Shown in pieces: positions 1 through 8,682 of a stretch of DNA of 64,000 bases (positions are counted from its first letter, which is position 1; each line of letters begins with the position of its first letter). Where the stretch lies: contig NZ_AEWF01000001.1 of NCBI RefSeq assembly GCF_000190415.1, forward strand, positions 434,001-498,000. The letters run 5' to 3'. This DNA comes from Candidatus Odyssella thessalonicensis L13 (GTDB lineage Bacteria > Pseudomonadota > Alphaproteobacteria > Paracaedibacterales > Paracaedibacteraceae). The position numbers and the translations under genes were made by a program. Below the pieces are notes generated by a model. That model had not been told where the DNA came from. It ran no database searches and saw only the letters and a program-made list of their open reading frames with translations.

Positions 1-2
1 GG

Positions 3-1280
3 GCGCTGCTTCGCCGCCTAACCCATGAATACGCCACATTTATGGTGCAGTTTCTAGCCGCCCCAATCCTTAGGGAGTACGCCGGTCAAGATGACCTTGT
101 GTTCAAATGGAAACGCTTAATTGATGATGTGGATGGTTATGAAAAGAAAAAGCCAGGCAATTCCTTACAGATCCTTGAGGAAAGCCTGAGCAAGGATCTA
201 AGTGATATCGACTTACAGAAATGCTTTACCAAGATTCCCCTTAAGGATGTGCGCAGTGGCTCCGGCGATTACCTCTTAAATCGCCGGGATGAGATGAAGC
301 GCGGCATCCGAGCACAATGCGAGATTTTACGTCGCCAACAAAGCATCAGTAATTATCAGCGCCTTGCCGAATACTTTAATGACAATATTCGCGATAAATT
401 TCCGTTCCTGGCCAACCCACAACCTGACTCGCCTGAAGCAGAACCGGATAACATTAAAGAATTTTTCCGCATTTATAAAGATTTAGGAAATGATCCTAAA
501 GTAATCTATGATCAAGTTTATCAGCTTGGCGCTGAAGCGGAAGATTCCTTTACCTTCCTTACCGCTATGGAAAAACTTAAGGTTTTCTTTGAAAGCTTTC
601 TAAAATCCCCGGTTCCTGCTGAAGTTCCAACCTTTGATATTGAAGTCGCTTTCCGTGTTAACCGTGAGCGGGAAATGAGATCTAATTTAATTATTGATTG
701 GACGCTCACACCTAATGATACGCACGTTATTACCAATCATGATAAATCTAAAGTGGGTCAATGGAGCTTTGGTAATGAGATCCAAGTAAGCTTCCGCTGG
801 CCGCCCATGGCACGCATGCAGCCCTATAAAGATCCTAATCAAGCCAATATGGAAGTGGAAGAAGGCACCGTTACTTATCGCTATCCCGGCCGGTGGTCGC
901 TGTTCTGGATGATCCGCCAACAGCAAGCCTTACAAAGTGAGTACAGTGCGTTAGCCGAACCAACGCCTTATATTCTGAAGTATGAGATTCCCAATGGCCC
1001 AGAAGATAAAACTCTTGCCTTTATCCGGGTAACCATTCTCTCGCCCCGTAAAGGTCGCCAATCGGGTAAACCGGTTCGCATCCCGCCCTTCCCGACTTTG
1101 GCGCCTGATTTACCAGACTCAGTTCTGCAAAAAGCTAACCAAGCAGTCTTAACGTTGGGTAATCAACGGCCCACTGAGCCCACAGAGGATCAAGAAGAGC
1201 CGATTCCCCCTACGTCAGCAGACCAAGCAACCGAAAGCCCTCCGGCTCCTGAAGCCACCGCTTCCGCCGACCAAGAATAA
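3..1280 (+). CDS. Type VI secretion TssM/IcmF-like protein, C-terminal part (5' partial)
   Basis: The reading frame is open to the left edge, so the gene starts outside the window; the first internal Met (position 42) is not a convincing start. The last 200 residues look like the IcmF C-terminal domain: a beta-rich stretch with a Trp-Pro-Pro core, then GRWSLFWMIRQQQA, which parallels the family pattern G-P-W-alF-R-L-l-d, followed by a second strand set. The tail of about 50 residues is Pro/Glu/Thr-rich. In known systems TssM is an inner-membrane protein whose periplasmic part joins TssJ and TssL in the membrane complex of the T6SS. No other tss gene is visible downstream; rpmG follows. The assignment rests on motif reading, and the acidic tail is unusual for the family. 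Confidence 0.55.
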   Translation, partial: ALLRRLTHEYATFMVQFLAAPILREYAGQDDLVFKWKRLIDDVDGYEKKKPGNSLQILEESLSKDLSDIDLQKCFTKIPLKDVRSGSGDYLLNRRDEMKRGIRAQCEILRRQQSISNYQRLAEYFNDNIRDKFPFLANPQPDSPEAEPDNIKEFFRIYKDLGNDPKVIYDQVYQLGAEAEDSFTFLTAMEKLKVFFESFLKSPVPAEVPTFDIEVAFRVNREREMRSNLIIDWTLTPNDTHVITNHDKSKVGQWSFGNEIQVSFRWPPMARMQPYKDPNQANMEVEEGTVTYRYPGRWSLFWMIRQQQALQSEYSALAEPTPYILKYEIPNGPEDKTLAFIRVTILSPRKGRQSGKPVRIPPFPTLAPDLPDSVLQKANQAVLTLGNQRPTEPTEDQEEPIPPTSADQATESPPAPEATASADQE

Positions 1281-1372
1281 ATTTTTTCGGTTCACAATGG
1301 CGGAGGCTAACTGGCTAAGGCAGCCTCATCTAAAACTTAAGATTTTAAGCAGGGAAAAATGATTTAAACCAT

Positions 1373-1401
1373 TTGACCCTTCTGTGTCTATTTGTTATAT
1401 A
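1373..1401 (+). promoter_or_regulatory. Sigma70-type promoter of rpmG
   Basis: TTGACC and TATATA are separated by 17 bases, about 50 bases upstream of the rpmG start. The location and spacing fit a vegetative promoter dedicated to the single ribosomal-protein gene. Confidence 0.5.
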
Positions 1402-1449
1402 TAGTAAAATATAAATTTGTGTTTAGACAACACATCATGGAGATTAGAT

Positions 1450-1617
1450 ATGGCAAAGGCCGCAACAATCGCAATTAAAATGTTGAGCACTGCAGACACA
1501 GGCTATTTTTACGTTGCTAAGAAAAATCCACGTAAAAAGCCAGAAAAGTTTGAGTTCCGTAAATACGACCCAGTAGCTCGCAAGCACGTAATGTTCAAAG
1601 AAACAAAGATTAAATAG
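1450..1617 (+). CDS. rpmG: 50S ribosomal protein L33
   Basis: This 55-residue protein has the usual length for bacterial L33 and its typical composition: an N-terminal MAKAA, a central [10 protein letters not shown] strand, and a basic C-terminus ([11 protein letters not shown]). It belongs to the large ribosomal subunit. The form lacks the two CxxC pairs of zinc-binding L33, so it is a Cys-free (C-minus) version, as in most alphaproteobacteria. The start at 1450 is chosen because GGAG lies seven bases upstream and it gives the canonical N-terminus; an earlier in-frame start at 1417 would add residues foreign to the family. It is a single-gene unit with its own promoter and terminator. Confidence 0.95.
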   Translation: MAKAATIAIKMLSTADTGYFYVAKKNPRKKPEKFEFRKYDPVARKHVMFKETKIK

Positions 1618-1639
1618 TCTTGTGCTTTAAAGACATTTG

Positions 1640-1666
1640 AAAGCTTCCTCAGGGAAGCTTTTTTTA
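1640..1666 (+). terminator. Rho-independent terminator of rpmG
   Basis: AAGCTTCC and GGAAGCTT form an 8-bp perfect stem around a TCAG loop, followed directly by a run of T. It lies about 20 bases after the rpmG stop. Confidence 0.85.
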
Positions 1667-1851
1667 TATAGTTTTATCCTTGGCAAATTTATTGAATCTT
1701 ATTGTTCCTTGACTAATACTACCTATGAGATCTCAAAAGCTTCTTTATTAACATGCCCTTTTCATAAGCTGTAGATCCTAATGCCTTAATTATTGCTGCG
1801 CTGCTAAGAAATGATAAGGTGCTCTATCACTTATATAAGCTAATTTATACC

Positions 1852-3042
1852 TTACTTATTGTGAGATAAATTAGGAGCCCCTCTGAGAATCATGAGACCT
1901 GCAAACGCTGAGAGAAATGAGGCACCAATAACGCCTAACTTCATCTGGTTAATATAGGCGATCTTTTCAAATGACAACAACCCAATAAATATACTAAATG
2001 TAAAGCCTATGCCACATAAAATGCTGGTCCCATAGTATATTCTCCAGGACATATTATGAGGAAGCTGGCAGATGTTTAAGCGGATAGCAATATAAGAAGA
2101 AACCATAATTCCCAATTGTTTACCGACAAAAAGACCGCCAATAATCCCTAAGCTAATTGGAGAGAAGAAATCTTTAACTGCTAATTCTTGAAAATTAATT
2201 TCACCATTAAGAAAGGCAAAAAGAGGAAGTATCACGAAAGTCACAAGGGGATGCAAGTAAGACTCCAACCTTTTCAAAGGCGAAGCGTTTTTATCCCCAT
2301 ACTTTGAGTTATATAATGGAATAAAACTACCTAATAACACCCCAGCAATTGTGCCGTGGATCCCTGCTTCCACAAGTGCTAACCACAACACAGTGCCGAA
2401 TAAAAGATATAATGATAAATTACTTATCCTCATCGCATGTAAGAGCCCCAAAATTAGTAAACATATAAAGGCAACCAATAAGGGCATAAAATGTAATGTA
2501 TTGGTATAAAATACAGCTAATACAAGGACAGCTATGAAGTCATCAATAATAGATAAAGCAACAACAAACAGCCTAGCAGATAAGGGAATTTTGTTAGAAA
2601 AGAAGGCTAAGATTCCTAACACAAAAGCTGTATCAGTGGCAATTGGGATCGCCCAACCTTTTATAAAATTGGAATCTGTAGAATTGATAAGATAGTAAAT
2701 CAGAGAGGGTATGATAGCTCCACCACAAGCAGCCAGAAAGGGCAAGGCAAAAGCTGCTCTCGATTTGAATTCCCCTTCCAAACAGTGAAACTTTGCCTCC
2801 AAGGTTAACAGTAAAAAGAAAAGAGCCATTAATCCGTCATTAACCCACTTGATAAGAGGCTTATCCAGATATAAGTCACCAAATCTAATACCGATAGGCA
2901 ATTGAACTAGCGCTTGATACTCATCATATAAATTACTATTACTAACCGCTATCGCAAGGAGCAAACTGACCAACAGCAGTAGTCCAGAAACTATCTCTAA
3001 TCTTATAAAAGATAAAATTCTTCGCTTAGAATGGATGGACAT
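1852..3042 (-). CDS. nhaA: Na+/H+ antiporter NhaA
   Basis: The 396-residue length is normal for NhaA, with about 11-12 hydrophobic segments. Family landmarks are visible: WVNDGLMALFFLLLTLEAK in the early helices, GWAIPIATDTAF carrying the equivalent of Asp133, and SIIDDFIAVLVLAVFYT carrying the Asp pair that binds Na+/H+ (Asp163/Asp164 in E. coli). It exchanges sodium for protons at the inner membrane and maintains cytosolic pH and sodium balance. The start at 3042 is supported by AGGATAAAAG just upstream. It stands alone, with rpmG converging from the left and a small Zn-ribbon gene upstream. The gly-glu of the usual VGLEIK motif reads TLEAK here, a mild divergence. Confidence 0.92.
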   Translation of the reverse strand: MSIHSKRRILSFIRLEIVSGLLLLVSLLLAIAVSNSNLYDEYQALVQLPIGIRFGDLYLDKPLIKWVNDGLMALFFLLLTLEAKFHCLEGEFKSRAAFALPFLAACGGAIIPSLIYYLINSTDSNFIKGWAIPIATDTAFVLGILAFFSNKIPLSARLFVVALSIIDDFIAVLVLAVFYTNTLHFMPLLVAFICLLILGLLHAMRISNLSLYLLFGTVLWLALVEAGIHGTIAGVLLGSFIPLYNSKYGDKNASPLKRLESYLHPLVTFVILPLFAFLNGEINFQELAVKDFFSPISLGIIGGLFVGKQLGIMVSSYIAIRLNICQLPHNMSWRIYYGTSILCGIGFTFSIFIGLLSFEKIAYINQMKLGVIGASFLSAFAGLMILRGAPNLSHNK

Positions 3043-3420
3043 CTTTTATCCTGCAAACGTTTTGCTAGTATAAATTATGTCATCCTTATATAAATTAAGT
3101 ATTAATACAGCCACTACCGCCCTGTTCCTTTTCTGCTCGTAGGGTTGAGTTCTTTCATGGATTGCCAATATTTCTAGTGTAGGCACCTTCTCATCTTACC
3201 CTTTTGCTTCAGAATATGCCTAAGGGCCAGCAAGATCTTCTATTTTTAAGGGATTAAGGAAAAGCACACAGACGGATTCTCTAGCAGACCTAGGTCTACT
3301 AACGCTTAAGATAGAATCTCCGCTCAATAGTTTAGGGTCAACCTTATGGACAACGTCGCCTACAAGTTATTCCCGTCACTTACTATAAATTAATGGATAG
3401 TGGTAATTATAGCTTAATTA
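3043..3420. other. Intergenic region upstream of nhaA, no gene seen
   Basis: This 378-base stretch holds the nhaA 5' region and probably its promoter. I see no coding frame with family resemblance and no convincing hairpin terminator. A short perfect palindrome, AGACCTAGGTCT, lies at about 3284-3295; its meaning is unknown. Confidence 0.5.
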
Positions 3421-3714
3421 TCACTGACGCGGACGATACAGTCCAATAATCTGAGAGATCATGGCTTCGCTGATGACATCACGATGATGCCGCGCTAAGA
3501 AACGCCTAATACTACGGATATTAGAGTCATAAAGCTCGCGTCCACCGACGGATGACATATCAAAGCTCAAGAATTTACGGCGAAAATTTGCTGCTAAATC
3601 TTTATCCATCTTATATTCACCACAATCGTGGCAATGTACTTCAACATACTTATCTTTTTGAGATTCTTCATGGCGATGGAGTTTAAAATTGCAAATCGGG
3701 CATGGGTTTGTCAT
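3421..3714 (-). CDS. Small zinc-ribbon-like protein, unknown function
   Basis: The 97-residue protein begins MTNPCPIC and has a second pair CHDC about 30 residues later, so two CxxC knuckles could bind one zinc ion as a zinc ribbon. The rest is basic and helical (FRRKF, IRRFLARHHR) with no other recognisable domain. The start at 3714 is preferred over a TTG seven codons upstream because AAAGG sits about 10 bases before this ATG. It is a single gene on the minus strand between nhaA and a secreted protein. A nucleic-acid or protein-binding adaptor role is possible from the zinc ribbon, but nothing in the context confirms it. Confidence 0.65.
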   Translation of the reverse strand: MTNPCPICNFKLHRHEESQKDKYVEVHCHDCGEYKMDKDLAANFRRKFLSFDMSSVGGRELYDSNIRSIRRFLARHHRDVISEAMISQIIGLYRPRQ

Positions 3715-3936
3715 CTTAGCTAACCTTTCGGACAATATTCTAATTCCAATTTATCATCGACATCTTAATTCTTTATTAAAAAGCAGAACTTTTCAGAAAG
3801 TTATTCTTAACGATCTTTCACGATATTAGCTTAGTAGCAAAACATTCATAGCAATCATGATCCTGAGAATGTTCAAGGTATAAGCAAATAGTGAATAAAT
3901 ATCTGTAACCCCTGATCCTGTCTGAGATTATGGGGT

Positions 3937-3968
3937 AAAAAATCCTCCCCTAAGGGGGGATGATTTTA
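3937..3968 (-). terminator. Terminator of the secreted-protein gene ending at 3995
   Basis: On the minus strand a G/C-rich stem (CCCCC with GGGG around TTA, extended by AAAATC/GATTTT) is followed by six T. It lies about 27 bases beyond the stop codon of the gene upstream on this strand. Confidence 0.8.
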
Positions 3969-3994
3969 GAGGTCTTTAACAGACTCTAAGATAC

Positions 3995-5068
3995 TTACTT
4001 ATATATATGTGAAGCTGGAGATTCACTTGAAACTTTTAACTTTTGGCAATTTTGTTTGAACAGTGTATATATCTTACCCCATACAAATTCCCTCAATTTG
4101 TCCTTTAGGGCATAGGTGCTAAGAGGTAAAGGAGAGATGTGGGGTTCGTTGCTGTTTAAAGCCTCTAACCTTAATTCCATTGACAAGATTCCTTCTACCC
4201 CATTAATGAGAACAGAGTATGCCGAACTAAAACTATTTAGTCTGGATAAACTATTAATGTAATCATTAGCTAGGTACTGTGGCCCTACACTACTACCCTC
4301 TTCTTCCTCACGCTCTCGCTTTATTGTTTGAGCGTTTCTTTGGATCATATGCTCAAAACCACGGCAAAATTTTTCTATATCAATGGTTTTCTGCATTACT
4401 GATTCAGTTAACGATTTAGGCATCGCATAATCAGAATGGTTTAAAGTCTCACTCGATTGCAATACTGCTAAGAGATAATCCTCTTCTTCTGAGTAAGATT
4501 GCTTATCAGAGCTCTTTGCTTCTTCCTCTTCTGAGTCAAAAATTCTTCTTTTCTTCTTTGCCGGTGACTCCTTGCTATCCGATAAAGCTCGTTGCAAATC
4601 TTGATATATTTTTTGCAACATCGCCTCATCACTCAGAGCAATAATCTCTTCAGTGGCGCCTGTTTTCTTATTAGGTAGATAGCTCACTTCAAAAACAAAT
4701 GCTTTGCTAGAACGTTGTGCATTTAGTTGCTCTAGCTTCAAGGACTCCTTGGCTTTTAGCTCTATTCTATTAGAAGAATCAGCATTTATTTGTGGTGCTA
4801 TCGATAGTGATTCTTTTACCGATTCTGCTATAGATGGTGGCGGCGGAATTTCATAAACGCAACGGTAGTCAAAACCTTCTTGAATAAGACGCTTACCATT
4901 TACCGCATGTGTCATCATTTGAGCAATGGTAGGAACTGTCGAGCTTTTAGAGGATATTATAGCTAATCTACTACTTGGAGCGTCCATACTCACCGAAGGT
5001 ATAGTGATTATAGGAAGAAAGAAAACTAATTTCTTTAGCAATTTATTACAGCTCTTATTTACCGGCAT
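3995..5068 (-). CDS. Secreted acidic protein of unknown function (paralog of 6775-7813)
   Basis: The 357-residue protein has a basic N-terminus and a hydrophobic core ending around residue 27 (PSVSMDAP), so it is probably Sec-exported. The centre contains AKKKRRIFDSEEEE, a cluster of basic residues followed by a long acidic run that resembles a eukaryotic nuclear localisation signal next to an acidic tract. The C-terminal third is helical. It aligns along its length with the broken gene at 6775-7813: shared blocks include NGKRLIQEGF/NGERIVKEAF, KRRIF/KPRIF and LINGVEGILSMELRLE/LINGEDGVLTVELSLQ. I recognise no known family. A host-directed effector is a reasonable guess but is inferred only from export plus the basic/acidic motif. 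Confidence 0.7.
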   Translation of the reverse strand: MPVNKSCNKLLKKLVFFLPIITIPSVSMDAPSSRLAIISSKSSTVPTIAQMMTHAVNGKRLIQEGFDYRCVYEIPPPPSIAESVKESLSIAPQINADSSNRIELKAKESLKLEQLNAQRSSKAFVFEVSYLPNKKTGATEEIIALSDEAMLQKIYQDLQRALSDSKESPAKKKRRIFDSEEEEAKSSDKQSYSEEEDYLLAVLQSSETLNHSDYAMPKSLTESVMQKTIDIEKFCRGFEHMIQRNAQTIKREREEEEGSSVGPQYLANDYINSLSRLNSFSSAYSVLINGVEGILSMELRLEALNSNEPHISPLPLSTYALKDKLREFVWGKIYTLFKQNCQKLKVSSESPASHIYK

Positions 5069-5464
5069 TGCAATATTCCTTAAATATATTATTTAACTTT
5101 AAATTCCTGCACCAGGAATTATTTATAAACTTCTTCATTTATTAATCCCAAATCATATATCTATCAATTTAAAAAATCAAAAGAAAATATTTTTACTAAT
5201 ATATACTCTTAAAAGCAAATGTTAAGGCGATATTGAGCAGAATAAATTGATCATTTTCCAGTCGTCAAATTTTATAGGGGCATATAATACCTAATTTCTG
5301 CCTTATATTGGCACTAGAAACTTATCTTTCTTGATAAGTATTCCCCTTCCTCAAAGCATTTCTTTAAGTTTGTAGCTAACCAATATTAACGGACTTTTAA
5401 CCACTGTACACCGCCTTAAAACAGATTTTATTCTGTAATTGTTAATCATTTTATTGAGGTTTTT
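5069..5464. other. Divergent intergenic region, no gene seen
   Basis: This AT-rich 396-base region separates two divergently transcribed secreted-protein genes and must hold both promoters. A short hairpin CTTATC-TTTCTT-GATAAG lies near 5321-5338. I see no coding frame of note. Confidence 0.5.
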
Positions 5465-6613
5465 ATGTTCAAAAAATCCTGTATTGACTTAGGTATAATT
5501 AGCCTTTTCTTCTTAACTCAGCTCATCGCTATGGAAAAGGAAGGAAATTTCAATGATCAGCCAGTTAAGTTAGCCGATATTATTGTTTCTAACCAAACTT
5601 GTGGAGAGCGCATAGATTCTGACTTTAGCACCCATATGGCTATTGATGGGGATGGTTTTTTCATAACCAGTTCTGCTCCGGAGGATAATGAGAATCTTTT
5701 ATTTACACGGGTAGGCACATTTGTGCCGGACAAAAATGGAAACTTTGTTAATCATGAGGGTCAGTTTTTGAAAGGATTCCCTATCGACGCTTCTGGGACA
5801 TTAACTGAAAAGGCATTAGAACTTAGCAACTTACAGACGCTTTCACTTACAAATTTTGAAGCACAGGCGGCCAAGGCCACAACAGCAATTTTTATTGATG
5901 ATACAACGCTGCCCTATAAGTCATATCTTAACAGTGAATATGTTGAATCATTTAAGATTAATGATGAACAAGGTTATGCCTACGGTCTAAATCTTGTTTG
6001 GCAAAAGGTAGCAGTCAAACCAGAAACTTGGACCCTTAAAGTACAAAGCCCAGAGAACAATCAAACTTTCACCATTGAGGAGCCGTATCACTCAGGGATC
6101 CCACTTAGCTTTAATAAATGGGGCTACTTAACCACAATTAATGGTAAGCCTATAGATTTTCACATTAATAATGTCCCTCCTTTAACCATAATCTGGAAGA
6201 ACAGTGAAGCTGTTAGCAATATTACAATAAATTTAGGGGGAAGAGAGGTCAACAGAGGCGTGCGGGCTTGGGGTGATAAATTTATGGCAACAGCTGTGAG
6301 AGCCAATGGCAATATGGGTGGATATCTTTTAAAATGTGTTATTGATAAATACGGTAGCTTAGTTGGTGTTTATGATAATGGCCACTGTCAAGCTTTTGCC
6401 CGAGTTGCCTTAGCGAATTTCCCGGCACCCCATAAACTCAAAAAAATAAGATGGGGCCTATATTGTGAAAGTGAAGATTCCGGAAGCTGCCAACTCTCTT
6501 TACCCGGGTCGAGGGGAAGCAGGATAAACCCTAATGTCATTGATCCCTTAAGCTTTAATAATGATTGGGATGGACACAGGAAGTTTGCCTGGGAAAATAA
6601 GAGGGCAGATTAG
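5465..6613 (+). CDS. Exported protein with flagellar hook (FlgE) body domains
   Basis: The 382-residue protein begins with a signal peptide ending near LIAMEKEG (residue 23). Residues 57-112 match the conserved N-terminal FlgE/FlgF/FlgG block: HMAIDGDGFFIT, then LLFTRVGTFVPDKNG and GQFLKGFPIDASGTL. Residues 160-195 match the FlaE domain (INDEQGYAYGLNLVW, then WTLKV), 210-260 the following D2 segment (PLSFNKWGYL, ITINLGG), and 277-360 the FlgE C-terminal block (GGYLLKCVIDKYGSLVGVYD, RVALANFPAPHKL, SG, then NPNVID). The N-terminal helix that polymerises in hooks is replaced by the signal peptide, and the C-terminal D0 helix is absent. No flagellar genes are nearby. It probably acts outside the cell as a non-flagellar adhesin or effector; that role is inference. 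GAGG lies six bases before the ATG. Confidence 0.8.
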   Translation: MFKKSCIDLGIISLFFLTQLIAMEKEGNFNDQPVKLADIIVSNQTCGERIDSDFSTHMAIDGDGFFITSSAPEDNENLLFTRVGTFVPDKNGNFVNHEGQFLKGFPIDASGTLTEKALELSNLQTLSLTNFEAQAAKATTAIFIDDTTLPYKSYLNSEYVESFKINDEQGYAYGLNLVWQKVAVKPETWTLKVQSPENNQTFTIEEPYHSGIPLSFNKWGYLTTINGKPIDFHINNVPPLTIIWKNSEAVSNITINLGGREVNRGVRAWGDKFMATAVRANGNMGGYLLKCVIDKYGSLVGVYDNGHCQAFARVALANFPAPHKLKKIRWGLYCESEDSGSCQLSLPGSRGSRINPNVIDPLSFNNDWDGHRKFAWENKRAD

Positions 6614-6655
6614 ACTTTAGCACCTGCCCGAAATTATCAAAGAGTTTCCTATAAA

Positions 6656-6690
6656 AAAGCAGCTGTAAGCATTAAGCTTCAGCTGCTAAT
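6656..6690 (-). terminator. Terminator, minus strand
   Basis: AGCAGCTG pairs with CAGCTGCT, extended by an inner AAGC/GCTT stem with one bulge. On the minus strand it is followed by TTTTTTAT, and it lies about 85 bases beyond the stop of the gene at 6775. It could also slow transcription from the plus-strand gene ending at 6613. Confidence 0.65.
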
Positions 6691-6774
6691 TTAATTACGG
6701 TCCTGATAATGATGCTCTCTTACCGGATGTAATCCAGAAAACTTCTGTACGATCAATCGAACTTTTTTAAAGCT

Positions 6775-7813
6775 TTATAGAAAGTAGCCAGAATGATTGG
6801 CTTTCTTTCTCCTGGCATTAATCTTTTCTATCTGTTTATTATGTGCTGTAATAAGTTTTCCTACTGACCACTGCTGAAGGTGATAGCGGAAATCGACCAA
6901 CCTTCCAGGCAGAGAATAGGTCTCGACTGCAGGTTGAATGTCTTGTAAGGAGAGCTCAACTGTTAAAACCCCATCCTCGCCGTTAATTAGCGCAGAACTC
7001 CTAATGGTGAAATCCTCATGATTGCTTAAATAATTCTGATAATCAGTTATATACTGATCCGTAGTTGCATATAGGGTTTCTTCGTGTCGCTTGCGCTTAA
7101 GTTCTCTTTCCTTCGTGATAATTGCTGCAGTTAAACCAGCAATAAATTTTTTCTCCTCTATGCTTTTTTCCATAATCTTAATCAGCCGAGCCTCAGGAAC
7201 TGCATTCCTGATCCGCTCCATAACTGACAGGGTCGCCTCGAAATAATCTTCATCGGATTCCGCTTCTGAATCTTCTTCATCGGAACTGGCATCTATTGCT
7301 TCTTCAGGTTTCGTCCCCTCTTCATCACCACTTTCCGAGTCGGGTTGGTCTACTTTAAAAATTCTTGGCTTCTTGGCATCAGGATACGTTTTCAGAGGGC
7401 AGCTCATTAATATATTTTCTAAGCTTTGGAATAAAGCATTGAACATTTCGATTTCGCCAAAGGTTAACACTTCATTAGAGGCATGGTCAGGGTGGTAATA
7501 AATTTTAAAAGATGAGCCCCCTCTCCTTTGCAAATGGTCCTGGGTTCAGCACTTCGCCCTTTTCAAGTTCACCCAACTCTTCGGCTAAGTTGAAAGACTC
7601 CGCCTTGAAAAAAGGGAGCTTATAGATTTGCTCAAAGTGAAAAGCTTCCTTAACAATACGCTCACCATTATGGCGATCAAGCATCACCTTGGCGAAGCAA
7701 GATAAGCGGGCAGACGGCATAGACACCTCCATGGTTGCTCCGTTGACAATCCCTCCCCATTGGCTCATACAAAAACTAATTAACGCTATCTTAATGACTC
7801 TGTTCCAAAACAC
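6775..7813 (-). pseudogene. Frameshifted secreted protein, paralog of 3995-5068
   Basis: Two overlapping frames together form one protein like that at 3995-5068. The first (from a GTG at 7813 with GAGGGG upstream) holds a signal peptide and the NGERIVKEAF block and ends in a stop at 7505. The second continues with SSFKIYYHP, KKPRIF, a long acidic tract and SALINGEDGVLTVEL to the stop at 6775. The join lies in a tract of five G (plus-strand C at 7517-7521): with four G the protein would read KERGSSFK, matching the paralog. A single-base expansion therefore breaks the gene. The rest of both frames is undamaged, so the lesion is young, or the tract is a slippage switch. No functional family is recognised. 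Confidence 0.75.
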
Positions 7814-7959
7814 CTTATTTGCCCCTCTGACATATGCTTTTAACTAAAGATTTATAATATGATGCCAGAAGTTGCGTAAAATAAAACTAAAATTTTACTT
7901 ATGAAAAATGCTACAAAAGTATCAATATGTTTGCTTATATCAGTGCAAGTAATTGATTC

Positions 7960-8682
7960 TTAGTCAAAAGTAGTATTTAGGGCTTCCCCTAACCGAGAGC
8001 GGTAGTTAGGCATGATTCCGTTAAAAAAGTACTTTGCCAGAAAATAGCCACTCAATTGCAAGGCCTTCTTAATTTCTGCCACCGGCAAGATTGCCTCTGA
8101 TTCTGTAAGAATAAATTGCGGGATTTCCAATAATCTGTCCGCATAAGGGAGTCCAGCTTCGCGGCTTACTGCGCGTCCGGATTTAGGAGAAACGAAGGCT
8201 AGATCGGTTTGCTGTCCGGTGGCAGCACATTGAGAAAAATCTAAGCCATATCCTAATATCTCTAATATTTTTATCTCAAAGCTTGCATAAGCTTTAAGCC
8301 ATACGGGACCCCCTTCTGTCGCTAGCTGCTGCATGAGATCATAGGTCATATTATAAATAGAGGGATAAAGATGCCGTTCAGCTAGAAGACGGTCAAGCGT
8401 ATTTACCAAAGAGGTCATCGCTGTTAAACGTAGCGAATCTGCCATAATGCGTGCAATCGGAGATTGGATCAGTTCTAACTGAAAGGTACCCAAGTGTTCT
8501 GGTAAGCGAGCCGACCAGCTAGCCTGCACATAATTTCCGGGTTGGATCACCGGTCTACTTTTAGAAGAAACTCTGACGAGCCCGCCATGGCGTCCATGAC
8601 TTCGGGTCAGTAAGGAAACGACAACTGAATTCTCCCCTTGTTGTCGCACACTTAAAATGATCCCTTCCTCTTGCCATTTCAT
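7960..8682 (-). CDS. recO: DNA repair protein RecO
   Basis: The 240-residue protein has the expected RecO size. The N-terminal OB-fold region reads EEGIILSVRQQGENSVVVSLLT then SHGRHGGLVRV, followed by LQPGN-like IQPGNYVQASWSARLPEHLG, all typical of alphaproteobacterial RecO; the C-terminal half is the helical domain. RecO works with RecR to load RecA on SSB-coated single-stranded DNA during gap repair. The Cys pairs of zinc-binding RecO are not obvious. Its ATG overlaps the era stop by four bases (ATGA), so it is translationally coupled to era. Confidence 0.93.
   Translation of the reverse strand: MKWQEEGIILSVRQQGENSVVVSLLTRSHGRHGGLVRVSSKSRPVIQPGNYVQASWSARLPEHLGTFQLELIQSPIARIMADSLRLTAMTSLVNTLDRLLAERHLYPSIYNMTYDLMQQLATEGGPVWLKAYASFEIKILEILGYGLDFSQCAATGQQTDLAFVSPKSGRAVSREAGLPYADRLLEIPQFILTESEAILPVAEIKKALQLSGYFLAKYFFNGIMPNYRSRLGEALNTTFD

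Noticed and set aside
3284-3295. AGACCTAGGTCT palindrome and a similar ACCTAGGT near 30160
   Set aside because: Short palindromes of this size occur by chance, and the two sites have no shared context.
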